DNA of 64,000 bases, from the NCBI RefSeq assembly GCF_014898055.3, contig NW_023603184.1, forward strand, positions 105,638,615 through 105,702,614, in the 5' to 3' direction. A program made the position numbers and the translations under genes. A model generated the notes under the pieces. It made no database searches. It was not told the DNA's origin and saw nothing but the letters and a program-made list of their open reading frames with translations. This document shows positions 9,175 to 22,763 of this stretch, in pieces (the first letter of the stretch is position 1; each line of letters starts with the position of its first letter). The DNA is from Talpa occidentalis (taxonomy: Eukaryota > Chordata > Mammalia > Eulipotyphla > Talpidae).

Positions 9175-12100
9175 AGCTCTGGCCCGCGCTCCGGAGTCCC
9201 CTTCGCGTTGAGATTAGTGCCTCTCTGGGCGGAGGGAAGGTAATTCCTACCAAGAATGAAGAATTCCTCTTTATGCCAAGCAACAAGCAGCTGTCCTGCT
9301 CGAGACAAACCTGGTTTCACCACAAAACTTTGGAAGGGTGGGGTGGGGGGTTCTTGTTACAAACAATTTGCATTTCATAAAGCCTAGTTGTGATGTTAAA
9401 TGCAAAAGGAATGTATTTCAGACCTTGTAGGGCTCAAATCCAGGATTCCATTGTCTGACTTTTGCTAGACACCCATATCTTCATCCCAGATTTTTGTTGT
9501 GGAGTTTTTTGTTTTTTATTTTTATTTTTTTATATGTCCAGCTTGAGTGAAATTGGGTATTGAACTAGTTCCAAAGTTGACAGAGAACAGACTTTGTTAA
9601 GAACACTACCTCGCCAGTTCTTCTGGATTTAAGGCATTACTTTAGACATAAGACATTACTTCTACGTTGAGTTTTGGACTTCTTACAAATTAACTGGGAG
9701 GGTGTCCTGCACTCGCCAGTGTGACTTCTAAGGAAATATACTTTCAAGTATATATTTTCAAAGGAAATACTTTAAAAGAAGTCCCCAGGACCCCACTCCG
9801 ACAGGACCAAGAGATTGTTCTCCTGGTTCTAATGGCCACGGATTATGTGGTTAATTGCGCTCATTGCTGTCCTGGCAAGAAGAGGAACTTCTGTTCTTCA
9901 ATAAATCTTAATCAAAGAGTGCATCTGCTCTTCCCCCAGCTCAGGAGAGGGACATGATTTGAAAGTTCATCTTCAAGGAAAAAAAGATAGTGTATGACTT
10001 CCAGAACATCAATGATTCCCTAAAAGTGTACTTATGGGGGTAAGAGAGGGCAGGGAGAGCTGGGGCTTTGGGGCATGCTATGTTTCTCATCAAACCGGGA
10101 GAGGTGACAAAACTGGTTTCATCAAATAACCCAGCAATGTCTGAAGACATTGCTGGTTGCAAAAGGTTTTCATTTCACAAAGTCTATTTCTGTTGTTAAA
10201 GTCTTAACAGAAGAAAGAGGGTTCAGGAATGGGAGGGGGAGTTCAATCTGTCCTTCTTCCCTTAATAGAAGGAATTTTTTTCCCAGTAAATTTAAACCTG
10301 AAATCAGCTCAGGATGTAAGATATACAAACTAAACGCAATGTTTCTGCATATCAGCCTCAAAATTCCTTCCCTACCTATCACCCCCTGCTTGTAAAATAT
10401 GTCTTATTAGTTCATAAACAGAGCAGCTATGACTTTGCCTGGTATTCCAACTCAGTGCTATGCTCCAAAGCAGCAGTTGCTCTAGGATGCTGGGCTTAGT
10501 GATCCTCATAGGGTCACGTCTGCATCTCTTTCTAAGGGGAATTTCCTACCCCAGAACTGGGATCCCAAAAGCTGTCTTGGTATCAGGTTCAGTGGCAGGA
10601 TAGGAAGAGGCAATGATCCTTATTATTCAATGCCTCTCCGATCTCTGTCAACTCTGGGCAGAGATGGGCAGAAAAAACCCCACATCTTACAGGATAAATG
10701 GAGACAGGGCCACCATTGAGAAGTGTCTTTCATTAATTTAGACTTCCTTCCCAATCCTGCCCTTTAAGCCAAAAGTGAAGGACTGTCTGAAATCAGCAAA
10801 CTTTACAGATTCTTCACATCTATCAATTTCATTTTCTTCATGTTTTTAGCATATAATCGTCATTAAAATACATTGTTCTTATCAAAAATGGCACAGAAGT
10901 CCCCAGGCACAAAGCCACAGATATAATTAGTTTTAAATCACTAAACATTCATTGCTTTCAGTTTTGTCTCATAAATAATTCAACAAACTTGTTTTCTGTA
11001 GTCATGAAAAAATTTTAGTATCTCCATGTTTTCCCTCTCTGAGGAAAAATAAGGGAGATGAAGGAAAAATAAGAGATTTGGGGGTGACATCCCATGATTG
11101 GTTTGGTACTGAAGTTGTTGGATAAAAAGAACTATCCCCAAATATCAGCAGCTCTGTCACCTAACTCTGGCTATAGTTTTAAAAGTTGTCCATCCAATTC
11201 CTGCTGCTAGCTTTTGCCTTCTCTCGTAACTGTTCTCATCAGCAAATTTCTATCCCCTACAGTTTTCTGCAAAGGTTTAGCCCCCTCCTGTCTCAAATTT
11301 GATCATGAACATGTCTAGGACTCAATAAGGTCAAACAAAATCTCCTGCTTTTCCTTTCCAGTGCCCCTCTCATAACTTTCCCCTTTATTTGAGCCTTTTA
11401 TGGTTACTGCATTTTGCGTGTCAACACTCCCAACACCAGCAGCCCACCCTGCAAAGCTGGGCCAGGCCCAGGAGGAGTTTCCAGGCTGTTTTGCTTGCCA
11501 TCCAGGTCCCATCTTGGGTCCAGGAGCATTGGGACTAGGTGGAAAGCAGCCATCACCTATCACAGGATTAGACGAGCAATTTTCTTGGAGATAGGCTGGG
11601 CTGGAGAATGATGCCACAGAGCCAAATGGGCTCATTCTGAAGGTGCTGCACCCACCCAGCACCCTCAGCTCAGCAGATCTGATGTTGTTCTTAGGTTGGA
11701 TCCTTAATTTCATGCACACTGGCTCTCCATTAATAGCTCTGATGAGGGATGGTCCAGTGGTTCTCTGTGGCTGAGAACCAGGAAGGGATAAAGACGGTTC
11801 CAGGCTATGGTCCCTGACACCCTGGTGGAGCCGCCTCAGCCAACTCCACCTCCTGGAAGTCAAACTCAGTTGCTCTGGGCTGCTCCTATCATGAGCCCCA
11901 AATTTCCTTTGGGGGAAAAAAAAAAATCAAACTTTTAATTTGCCGCTCTCGGTTCTCTGCAGTTGGCAGCTTGGAAAAGAAAGCGAAACAAAGGTCTCTG
12001 GGAAAGTGAAGTTTTCAATTAATTGGTGTGAGTAACCGGTGGGGGTGGGTGGTGGCTGCAAAATGCAAGAGGCGGGTAGTTGCTTTCGAGGCGCAAAAGT

Positions 12101-12894
12101 TTCGCTTTGGGCAGCAGAGTGGCTTCCTCCTGGAGTCTTCCACTGAGTCTTTCTGCTGGGGTGGGGGTGAAAGAGTGGAGGGTAGGGGTGGTTGGGAGGG
12201 GGGCACTACTGGAGCTGGGGACTCCAGCTCAAGAGGCAATTCCCCGCTGCCCCCAGTGTAGAAGCGAATAGCGGGGACCGGGCATCCGGACTCTTCCAGC
12301 TGGGGCAAATCTTCAAGTTTGCGGCACGGAGACCGGGTCTTTTCCTTTGCTGGATTTACCGGTAAGTCTCAGCCCATCGCCCCAAGGGCGCGCCATGGCT
12401 ATTTTTCCGGGCGCACCGCGTGTGTATAGGTTGGGTCAGTTCCACTTGATCGCGCACGGAGTAACACGAATGAAATGCCTTTGCTTCGTAGCAGTGCGCA
12501 GCGTAGGAAAAATGAGCTTCCTCAGTTTTGGATCTAGGTCTGCTAATCCAAGGAATTAAGTAACAGGATAGAAATATCGGTCTGTTTTCACCCCCTTTGG
12601 ACCATTTCTGTCCTTGTCTTCATTTAGTTGTGCAGCCGGGGGAGCCGAGAGGTGGCCACACCGCCGCAGCCGAGACACCGTGCAGGCCTCGGCGCCTGCC
12701 TCAGTCGCAGACAGGGCCTCGGCCGGGCGGTGGAGCGCTCTGCTCTTGGGGGTGGCGGCGGCGTAAACGCCTGGGTCCGGGGGAGGGCGGGAAGGGGAGG
12801 TGGGCTTGTGCAGGGGGCTGGGGAGGGGTGGGGGCCCGGGTGGGTGGGTCCAGCGGGACCCCGGCCAAGAGCCAGGCTCCCCGCGCCCCCACCC

Positions 12895-12900
12895 CACGTG
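12895..12900. promoter_or_regulatory. HOXD13: HOXD13 promoter E-box CACGTG with nearby CCAAT
   Basis: CCCCACGTGGCC about 300 bp before the ATG, followed by a CCAAT box (GCCAATGG) near 12911. The palindromic E-box class is bound by USF, MYC/MAX and related bHLH-ZIP factors. Similar elements sit before HOXD11, HOXD10 and HOXD9. Confidence 0.5.
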
Positions 12901-12999
12901 GCCCCGCGCAGCCAATGGCGCGGCCCCGAGCGGGAGCCCTCCGGGAGGGAGGCGGCCCCCAGCCCGGCCCAGGCCCCCTCCCAACCTGAACTTCGTTTT

Positions 13000-15012
<2,013 letters not shown>

Positions 15013-16215
15013 TGTGGGCCAGATAGGCCACCAAGAGTTTAAATGCTTACAGTTATCTCCAAAACACCTTTGGAAAGACTTGAATGTGTATTTAATTCCC
15101 ACCCCACCCCTCCACCTCGCTGCCAATGATGGCAAATTTTGTGAATTGTTTTTCTCCTGTCCCCTTACTGGTTCTAAAACCTTTTGCTGCCCAACCTGAC
15201 TTTGTAGTTCTGTTTCTTACTTGTTTGATATTGATTTTGTTCTTGTCTAGGTTTATTTTTAATGACATTTTTAATGTTCAATTTCTCCCTCCAGGTCAGT
15301 ATAAAGGACTTGAAGTCTTTTTTAACCCTCCCCCAGGAATTGCAGAAGTATCACTCTGATTCTTTAAAAAATCACTTTATATGCCTGTTTCCAAGCACTG
15401 ATTATCTTCATAATACCTTAAGACAGAACGATTTGCAGTCATCCATATCCTGTGATTGAGTAATTGAATCATTAGCTCTCCACAGTTGCCCTGAAGCAAG
15501 TGGAAACAGCTAAGGGCAAGCAGTGCTCTAGGGTCACTGGGAAAATCTAACAACAGGAGACTGGGGGCATTGTCATGACTTTAAAAGTGGCTTCCTACCT
15601 TATTAAATAGGGTTTGCATTGATAGAGGATTGAAGACAATCTTTCAGACTTTGGGTCTTTCACTTGCCTTTGTAGTTATATGTGTTTAATGTCTCGTAGG
15701 TTTGTGCTTTTATAATCTTTAATATGAAAAACAGTGAATCTTCATGGATGCCTTCATTTCCCCAGCTCTAGATGCAGATATTTAAATGACTGCAGTTGGC
15801 AGAATGACCATAGATAATGTAAAAGTACACCTTTCCTTAGCCTCAGGTCTGTGAGACTAGAATTGAAGCCGTCTCCAGTCCCCCCAATGAGGCTGAATCA
15901 ATGTGATCGTGGGTGGGAACTTTTATCCAAAACCCAATGAAGAACTTGAATGTCTGAACAAATGTAAGGGACCTCTCATAGAGCTTTAAAACATCTTACA
16001 CAAATGCAACAAATGTGGAGCTCTAAGAATCAAAAAAGATTTTTAAATTTCTGAAAGTGATGATACTTTTAAAGTGCTGCATATTTATACAACTGAAAGA
16101 TTATTTTTGTAGATACAATGTCTGTGAGCTGGGATACCTGGAGAGTGCTTCAGGCATTTAAAAAATCACTTTTTTACTCCTAGGGAGATGCAAATAAACA
16201 GAACTCTCTGATTTC
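15013..16215 (+). other. HOXD13: HOXD13 3' UTR
   Basis: AT-rich, no ORF of note. Ends by inference shortly after the AATAAA at 16193; a second AATAAA lies at 16512. Length agrees with the roughly 3 kb known HOXD13 gene span. Confidence 0.7.
16193..16198 (+). terminator. HOXD13: HOXD13 polyadenylation signal (AATAAA)
   Basis: GCAAATAAACAG about 1.18 kb after the stop codon. An alternative signal is at 16512-16517. Confidence 0.6.
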
Positions 16216-17309
16216 CTGAATCTTTATACATTTGTTTTCTGTTTGTTTTTTTAAGTCAGCCTCTAGAAACTGTTCTTATTTATTATAAAAATCTTGTTAT
16301 CCAGCACACTCTGATGTCCCCTATAGATGAAGAAAAAGAAACACCAGTTCTGGTCTCTGGAACCTCCTGACTTTCCACTTTTCCTTGTGGCTTTAACATA
16401 AGTAATGATGTCTTTCAATGAAGATATAATTTGTGGTATCTAAAATGGTGTGTGTGTTGTGTATGTGTGTGTGTGTGTGTGTTTTAACCAGGCCAGCTCA
16501 AAAACATCTCCAATAAAATTTTACTTCTTTATCAATATTATCAATTTATTCAAAGTTTTATTTTTTTAATCAATATGTATGGGTGTGCCTGGGCATAAAA
16601 AAATTGCTCACTTGGAGGTTTTCTTCCTAGAAAGGCCGTTATAAATATCTACTCTAGGAAGCTCTCGAAATTAGACATATCCATATTTGGCAACTGGGGA
16701 AGAAACAGTTCAAGTGTATCCCTTATCGCCTTCTCGGGACGGCCTGCACAGAGCAGTTGAAGACTGAAGCCATAATTACACACCCTAAACCTCTACAAAC
16801 AATTTTTAGGCAATGTGAACTCTCTTATTGAGGCCTTTTTTGCCACTCGAAATGGCTGGCCGCTGACGAACTGGATGCCTCCTCCTTCTTAGCGCCCGGG
16901 CGCAATTTGGCAGCTGCTAACTTTTTGATATACAAGTTAAATACAGATGTTTAAAACTTCACACAATATGTGAATTCTTCTAGCAGGAGGGCTCCCTTCT
17001 GGATCTGCCAGACAAAGTACAGAAACCTCAGGTCCGGAGCTACTTTCGTTTTCTCTGGCCGGGTTTGATTCCTCTCCTGTCTTGCAACCAACTGCGGGAG
17101 GGCGACCAACTTCGTCTTAATTACGGGAGAGATAAGAAAAAGAAAAGTCATCACTAGTCCATCTCTGGAGAAGAAACAACCGCTGAGAACGGAGCCAAAC
17201 CGGCCCCCCCATGTGCCACGCCACGAAGTTACTAGCATTTTTTGATTTTTTTCTCACAAGAAGTTTTCGTCTGAAATGGACGTTTTTTCTTCTTCTCCAC
17301 CGTGGTTCA

Positions 17310-17324
17310 CCCCCCCCCCCCCCC
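17310..17324. repeat. Poly(C) run of 15
   Basis: Uninterrupted run of C on the plus strand. Confidence 0.9.
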
Positions 17325-17609
17325 GCCCCAAGCCCGTTCTTTTTTGTAAATTCCAGATTCCAGGGCCGGACTCCCCTTCCCAGGTCCGTTTCTCAGGTTT
17401 CCCGTTAGGGATAGGGCTGGGGGTGGGGAACTGCCTCGAGGTTTCCCTTTCATCTATAGTTTGCCGGTCAGTTTCTCTCCGCCGGAGAGAAACGGGAGGT
17501 TTGCTGAAGATTAAAACTGAGCTCAAACGCTCTCCGGTGGAATTTAAATTGACGGTTAAATCAATAACAGATGAAGACTTTGTTATTTATATGCATTCCA
17601 TTTCTATTT

Positions 17610-18140
17610 CGAAACGAAGCGGGAGGCGAGGCGCGGGTCGGTGGCCGAAGCGCCGGAGGGAAGGCCAGCGGGGCACCGGGAGGCCCTTCCTGGAGGTGCA
17701 GACCGCGACGCTGCGGCGAGGGTGATGCCTCGGGAACCTGGCAGGTTTCGAGCGCCGCCGGTGGAGAATCCAGGCTCGTGTGTCCACGGGTAACTCAGGA
17801 GGCCAAGGAGGCGTTGGAGCCGGGACGCACAGCTAGACAAAAGGGCGGCCGCGACGCTCCCTCGTGTCTGGCAGCCCGCCGGGTCCCTCTGGCTCCGCCG
17901 GCTCCGCCAGCCTCGCCGCAAGGTCGCTGGCTCTCCGAGACGCTCGGCAGCGCCTGGCAGCGGGCCTTGACCGCACGGGCTGGCGACCCCTGGCCGGCTG
18001 CGCCGCCCTTCACTGTTGATCTTGACCGTGCGCCGCCGCTTCGCCAGCGTGGAGCGCGCTCGCCATCTCCTGGGCGGTCGGTGCATTGGCGGAGCTCGCC
18101 TTTCAGCTCCGCGGCCAAATTGTTTCCCGGTTCTTCAATT
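17610..18140. promoter_or_regulatory. Orphan CpG-rich island between HOXD13 and HOXD12
   Basis: Dense CpG and GC content over about 500 bp, roughly 2 kb from either gene start. No recognised exon. In Hox clusters such islands are usually Polycomb/Trithorax-marked or drive non-coding RNAs; that is inference here. Confidence 0.5.
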
Positions 18141-19376
18141 ACCAGCCAAGCCTCCTGCATCCCCGCCCCCAACCCCCATCCCCACCCCACCCCCGGCGCC
18201 ATGACGCCCTCCCTCCCTGCCCCTAGCTCTCAGCTCCACGCACACAGGCAACTTTGCCTGCTAAACCTCGGAAATCAGAAACCCGAGAGGTCGGGTGGGG
18301 TGGATGGGCCCCGTTCTGGCTCCAGGAGAAACGGGGAGACTGTTTTAGTCTTTTTTGTTTCTTAGTTAATTTCCTTTACATCTGTAGTCCTGAGAGGCAA
18401 ACCCCAGCTGGATGGCTGTCTGAAGGTTAGGAGAAGACGCTTCCGAACTTGAAAATACTGGAGGATCGTTATGGACTGCCCGGAAGGGAGGAGACCGCAG
18501 GGAACCCTGGAGCAAGAGTTTTTGGGCCTGGAGAGGCAACAGCTCCTCGACAGCAGGGCGAGTTTCCGAAAATAAGAGCCTGGGTCCCCTGAATTCCCAG
18601 GAACTGAGGTTTTAGATTGTTGCCTGCACCTTCCAGGGAGGGGAGCGCCTCTCTCTGAATTGCTAAGATAACTCTTGAAAGAGCCCTGAGGACCCCCAGA
18701 GCTACCTACCCTTATCCCTTACCCCTACCCCCCTTCCTCGAGCGGGAGGAAGAAGTCGATTGCGTTCCCCAGAGCCGCCCAATTGGTCGCCATAACTCAC
18801 ACAATAAAGCCGCAGCACAGTGGTCAGCCTTGCCCTCCGGCGGCGCCTGTGTGGTCTCCGTGCCGAGCTGGCGGTCTAACCAATTCCAGCTTGACTGGGG
18901 GACTGGGAGACAGGCTGCAGGCTGGAGCGGGCATCAGTCACGGGATCGCTGGGGGCCTTGGGTCGAAGACAGGAGAGGAAGACCCCTAACCCTCCCGCAT
19001 GTCTAGACCGAAGGCTTGGGCTGGAGCTGCCATGCTGCTTCCAGAATGGGAGCTCTATCCTGCAGCAGGGTTGGCTGGCAATTCCCTGTTCTCCAGACCC
19101 GGAACCTACCGAGAACCTGTACCTTCTGGAAGGTCTGAGTTGAGAAACTGCACCACTGGCTCTAGCTCTTCTGCCCTTCACATCAGGTAGGGGGAGTCCA
19201 TGCTTGTGCTGCCTGCCAGGGAGTGGATGAACGCATTTGGAGTTTGAATTTGCAGGATGTAGTGACCAAGGTTACTCTACCCAGAGCAAGAATGTACCCT
19301 TTGGCCATGATTGGCCAACTCAACTGCACCATCCCAGGTCCAGCATTCTCCATAAACCTATATGGTGACTCCCCTA

Positions 19377-19388
19377 GCAGCAGAGGGC
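19377..19388 (+). promoter_or_regulatory. Candidate CTCF site upstream of HOXD12
   Basis: GCAGCAGAGGGC fits the CTCF core CCASYAGRKGGC with one mismatch at the first base. It sits about 720 bp upstream of the HOXD12 ATG. Confidence 0.4.
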
Positions 19389-20099
19389 TTGACCATGGAG
19401 ACGCACAGCAGGAATGATGTGAATTTTCCTTCCTGGGCACCAAACTTGGGCAGTTTACAATTCATTTCTCCTGGAATAGCAAACCTCTGGGACAGCGTCT
19501 GAAGCCCGGTACAGAGAGGGTCCAAGCGCTTCACTGTCAGGTCATCATGGATGCAGAAACCACTCTACAGCCCTCTGATAGGAGGGTGGTGGTAAGAGTA
19601 GCATTGCTCAGACCTAGGGACAGAGCTGGCGACACCACCAGACTGCAGGTTCTTCAAACCAGGCAAGAGGTGGGCAACACTGGTAAAGGCCTCAGCTGCA
19701 ACTTAAAACTGGTAGAAGCAAGCCTGCCTCTGGTAGCCAGTGAAGATGGGAATGTAAAGCCAATCAAGCTCAAGAAGGGCCCAGGGGACACTCGGGCAAA
19801 AGCACTGGACGCTTGGTGCCCCCAGCTCTTCAAGGCAGCCGGGAAGTGAAGAGGCTTCTTTTTCACTCAACAGGACTTGACTTTGCCTGACAGCCTCTTC
19901 CTTTGCCATCGAATATCGCGCGTGTTATCATAATACCCTGAAGGGGTGGGGGGAACGGGTCGGGGGATGTAGGCGGTGCTGAAATGACCGGCTTTGAAGA
20001 ACCTGCAGGCAAAGTTTCGTCCAATCGTCTGAGCCTGTCCTCTTATTCCCGGTTGTAACTAAATACTGCTGCAAGCGCAGCCGAAGCCCTTTGTTGGAG

Positions 20100-20673
20100 A
20101 TGTGTGAGCGCAGTCTCTACAGAGCGGGCTATGTGGGCTCGCTTCTAAATCTTCAGTCGCCCGATTCCTTTTACTTCTCCAACCTGCGACCGAATGGAGG
20201 CCAGTTGGCCGCCCTTCCCCCCATCTCTTACCCGCGCAGCGCGTTGCCCTGGGCCACCACGCCCGCCTCCTGCGCCCCAGCTCAGCCTGCCGGCGCCACA
20301 GCCTTTGGCAGCTTCTCTCAGCCCTACCTGGCCGGCTCCGGGGCTCTTGGCCTGCAACCCCTGGGCTCCAAGGACGGACCCGAAGAGCAGGCCAAGTTTT
20401 ATACGCCTGACGCTGCTGCCGGGCCTGAGGAGCGTGGCCGTGCTCGGCCGCCCTTCGCCCCCGAGGCTAGCCTGGCCCCAGCGGCCGCTGCTCTCAAAGC
20501 CGCCAAGTACGACTACACGGGAGTGGGCCGTGCCGCGCCCGTCTCTGCGGCCTTGCTGGAGGGGACCCCCTGCGCCGCCAGCTTCAAGGACGACGCCAAA
20601 GGCCCGCTCAACTTGAACATGACAGTGCAGGCGGCGGGCGTCTCCTCTTGCCTGCGACCTTCGCTGCCCGACG
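20100..20673 (+). CDS. HOXD12: HOXD12 exon 1 (coding part)
   Basis: Start context GGAGATGTG. Donor CGACG|GTAAAC at 20673/20674. Confidence 0.97.
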
Positions 20674-21060
20674 GTAAACCGTTGCCATGCTCCCCGGGCC
20701 AGTTTTGGGCCAGGAACGGGAGGTGGGGTGTAGGGAAGTGTGTCTGGAGGGAGGGAGTCACTGGGGCGGGCAAGGCAACAGGGAACGGGCTGGACTGACT
20801 TGGGTTGGGGCTGTGTTGCAGGCCTGCCGTGGGGGGCGGCCCCGGGGAAGGCCCGCAAGAAGCGGAAACCCTACACCAAGCAGCAGATTGCGGAGCTGGA
20901 GAACGAATTCCTCCTCAACGAATTCATCAACCGGCAGAAGCGCAAGGAATTGTCCAACAGGCTGAACCTCAGCGACCAGCAGGTCAAAATCTGGTTCCAG
21001 AACAGGCGTATGAAAAAGAAGCGGGTGGTGCTGCGTGAGCAGGCACTGGCACTATATTAG
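20100..21060 (+). CDS. HOXD12: HOXD12 homeobox protein (2 exons, 270 aa)
   Basis: Exons 20100-20673 and 20822-21060 (574 + 239 nt), separated by a very short 148 bp intron. The protein starts [18 protein letters not shown] and ends [10 protein letters not shown], 270 residues, the same length as human. The N-terminal half has the HOXD12-type [38 protein letters not shown] block precedes the splice junction (PDG-LPW). The homeodomain (about 202-261: [19 protein letters not shown] ... [15 protein letters not shown]) is abdominal-B class. Posterior HOX transcription factor of limb and trunk, acting in the nucleus and partly redundant with HOXD11 and HOXD13. Intact; no in-frame upstream ATG. Confidence 0.98.
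20822..21060 (+). CDS. HOXD12: HOXD12 exon 2 (homeodomain)
   Basis: Acceptor GTGTTGCAG|GCCTGCC at 20821/20822. Encodes the homeodomain; stop TAG at 21058-21060. Confidence 0.97.
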
Positions 21061-22757
21061 CTGCGGGCGTGGCCAAGGCCAGCCCGGCCCTGCCTTTTTG
21101 AGCCGAGGCCTGGCGTGGAGGAAGAGCTGGAACTGGTGGTTTTCCTTCCGCTCCTTCTCGGTGGGTCCCAGGAACTCTCCAGCTCTGTCTGCATCTCTAG
21201 AAGCCAGCGGGAGATTTGGAGACCTAGCCAGTTGGGCCTCGACGCTTTCCGCTCTAGGAGGGACGAGTGGAAATTGCAGCACAACCTTGGTCTTGAGGTT
21301 TCCCTAGGGTCACCTGTCCTAGCGCCTGACTGGGGCGTTGACACCCAGGTCTCGCTCTGGTTGCCTTGCACTTGGATTTTCTGCCTCCACCCGGTTAGTG
21401 TCCCTTCCCTCCTCTCCCTAACCCCTTCTGCATTTAACAAGCATGTAGCTAGAGCTCAGTTCAAGGGAATTTAAGAAGATCTGGGGTGGGGGGCAGAGTG
21501 GAAAGGGTTGAGAGCACAATTTTGTCTCTTTGCAGACAACGTCCCTTGTGGCAAAATCAGATTCTCACTCTGGAAAAAGGAAAGTGAGACCCCTGCTCCC
21601 CCCCCCCATCTGCCCTGGTCCATTAGGAAAGACAAAGGCTGCCCTAGACCTTCGGACTTGAGGAGGAAAGGGGAGGAGCAGGGTGTGTGACGGTAGGACA
21701 AAGTCAGTGAAGACACCTCAGAGTTCTGGCCCAGCTGAGTAGGGGGAATGGACTGAATACTTCCTTCCCATCAATGGGATGAGGGAAGCTGGACTCCTCA
21801 GCAAACTGCATTCTCCAGACAGGACTGGTAAAAGTCTCCTATTTCTCCCACCTCCTCACACATGCCTAGGCTAGGGCCCTGTGCTGTGTAACTGGACCCC
21901 CAGAACTGAGCTCTGCTAAGGAGAGCTGCTGGCTTGCTTTGAGGCTCGGTTGCACTAGGAGGAGGGGGAAATATCCAGGGGCAGGAGAAAGGAGTAAGCA
22001 AGGAGAGGGGTTCCTGCATTTTGACTGTAAGTACGGCTTTCTTGTTGAAGTGGGTAAAGGTGCTGATGTGTCTTTCTTGAGTTACTGTAATGGGCCATTG
22101 CAGGGAGAGGTGAAAGCTTCTATACCCATCAGGTGGCAAGGAAGGAGGCCACTCGCATCCTCAGCCCCTGGTCACTGCTCTTGACAAAGTAGAGAGAAGA
22201 AGTTCCCCTCATCTCTCATCTCCAACACCCACCCACCAACTTAATCAAAAGTTCAGTAGCTGAGCCCCTTCTGAGATGGTGTCTCGCTTACCGCAGTGGA
22301 TTCTGTGAGGACCTGGGCCCTGCCAGCTTTGCTGTGTAGAGGCTGGGATTCGTGATTGCCACATGGAATTGTTCTGGGTGTGCTGGATATCCAACCTTAA
22401 TCTCAGTGAACTCCAGGGTCTCCCCCCAAGCTCCCGCTACCATTCCTGCCTGCCTTGCCTCTTAGGAGAAGTAGCACCTCCCAACTTCTAGATACAGGAC
22501 AAAGAGTTGAGGATATTTTCCCAAAGTCCAATGATTTTATTTTATTTTATTTTTTGCATCAGAGAACCAGGCCCTAGACGTGGAGAGGCCATTTCACAGG
22601 GAGCCCCGAGTCTCAGTACAACTGACCTCAGTTGATGTTTAGACCTAATTGCATTTCCTCTGTTATCTAATAGTTGCCGTGCATGTTTTGTTTTGTTTTG
22701 ATTCTGTCAAAAGCAATAGCTTGTGTATATCAAACACGTAGAAATGTTTTGAGGGGA

Positions 22758-22763
22758 AATAAA
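22758..22763 (+). terminator. HOXD12: Possible HOXD12 polyadenylation signal
   Basis: AATAAA about 1.7 kb after the HOXD12 stop. I saw no closer AATAAA. Confidence 0.3.

Larger units (their letters stand above)
16216..20099. other. HOXD13-HOXD12 intergenic region
   Basis: No gene supported. Contains a GT repeat (16450-16481), a 15-C run (17310-17324), a CpG-rich block at about 17610-18140 with no known promoter, a CAATAAAGC HOX13-type motif near 18800, a CTCF-like site at 19377 and the HOXD12 upstream region with a CCAAT element (GTCCAATCG) near 20020. Confidence 0.75.

Noticed and set aside
11315..11863. 182-codon minus-strand ORF upstream of HOXD13
   Set aside because: No recognisable domain, no CpG or promoter context and no splice structure. 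Long open frames of this size occur by chance in 8.8 kb of spacer.
20145..20858. 237-codon minus-strand ORF opposite HOXD12 exon 1
   Set aside because: Shadow of GC-rich coding sequence; no homology recognised.
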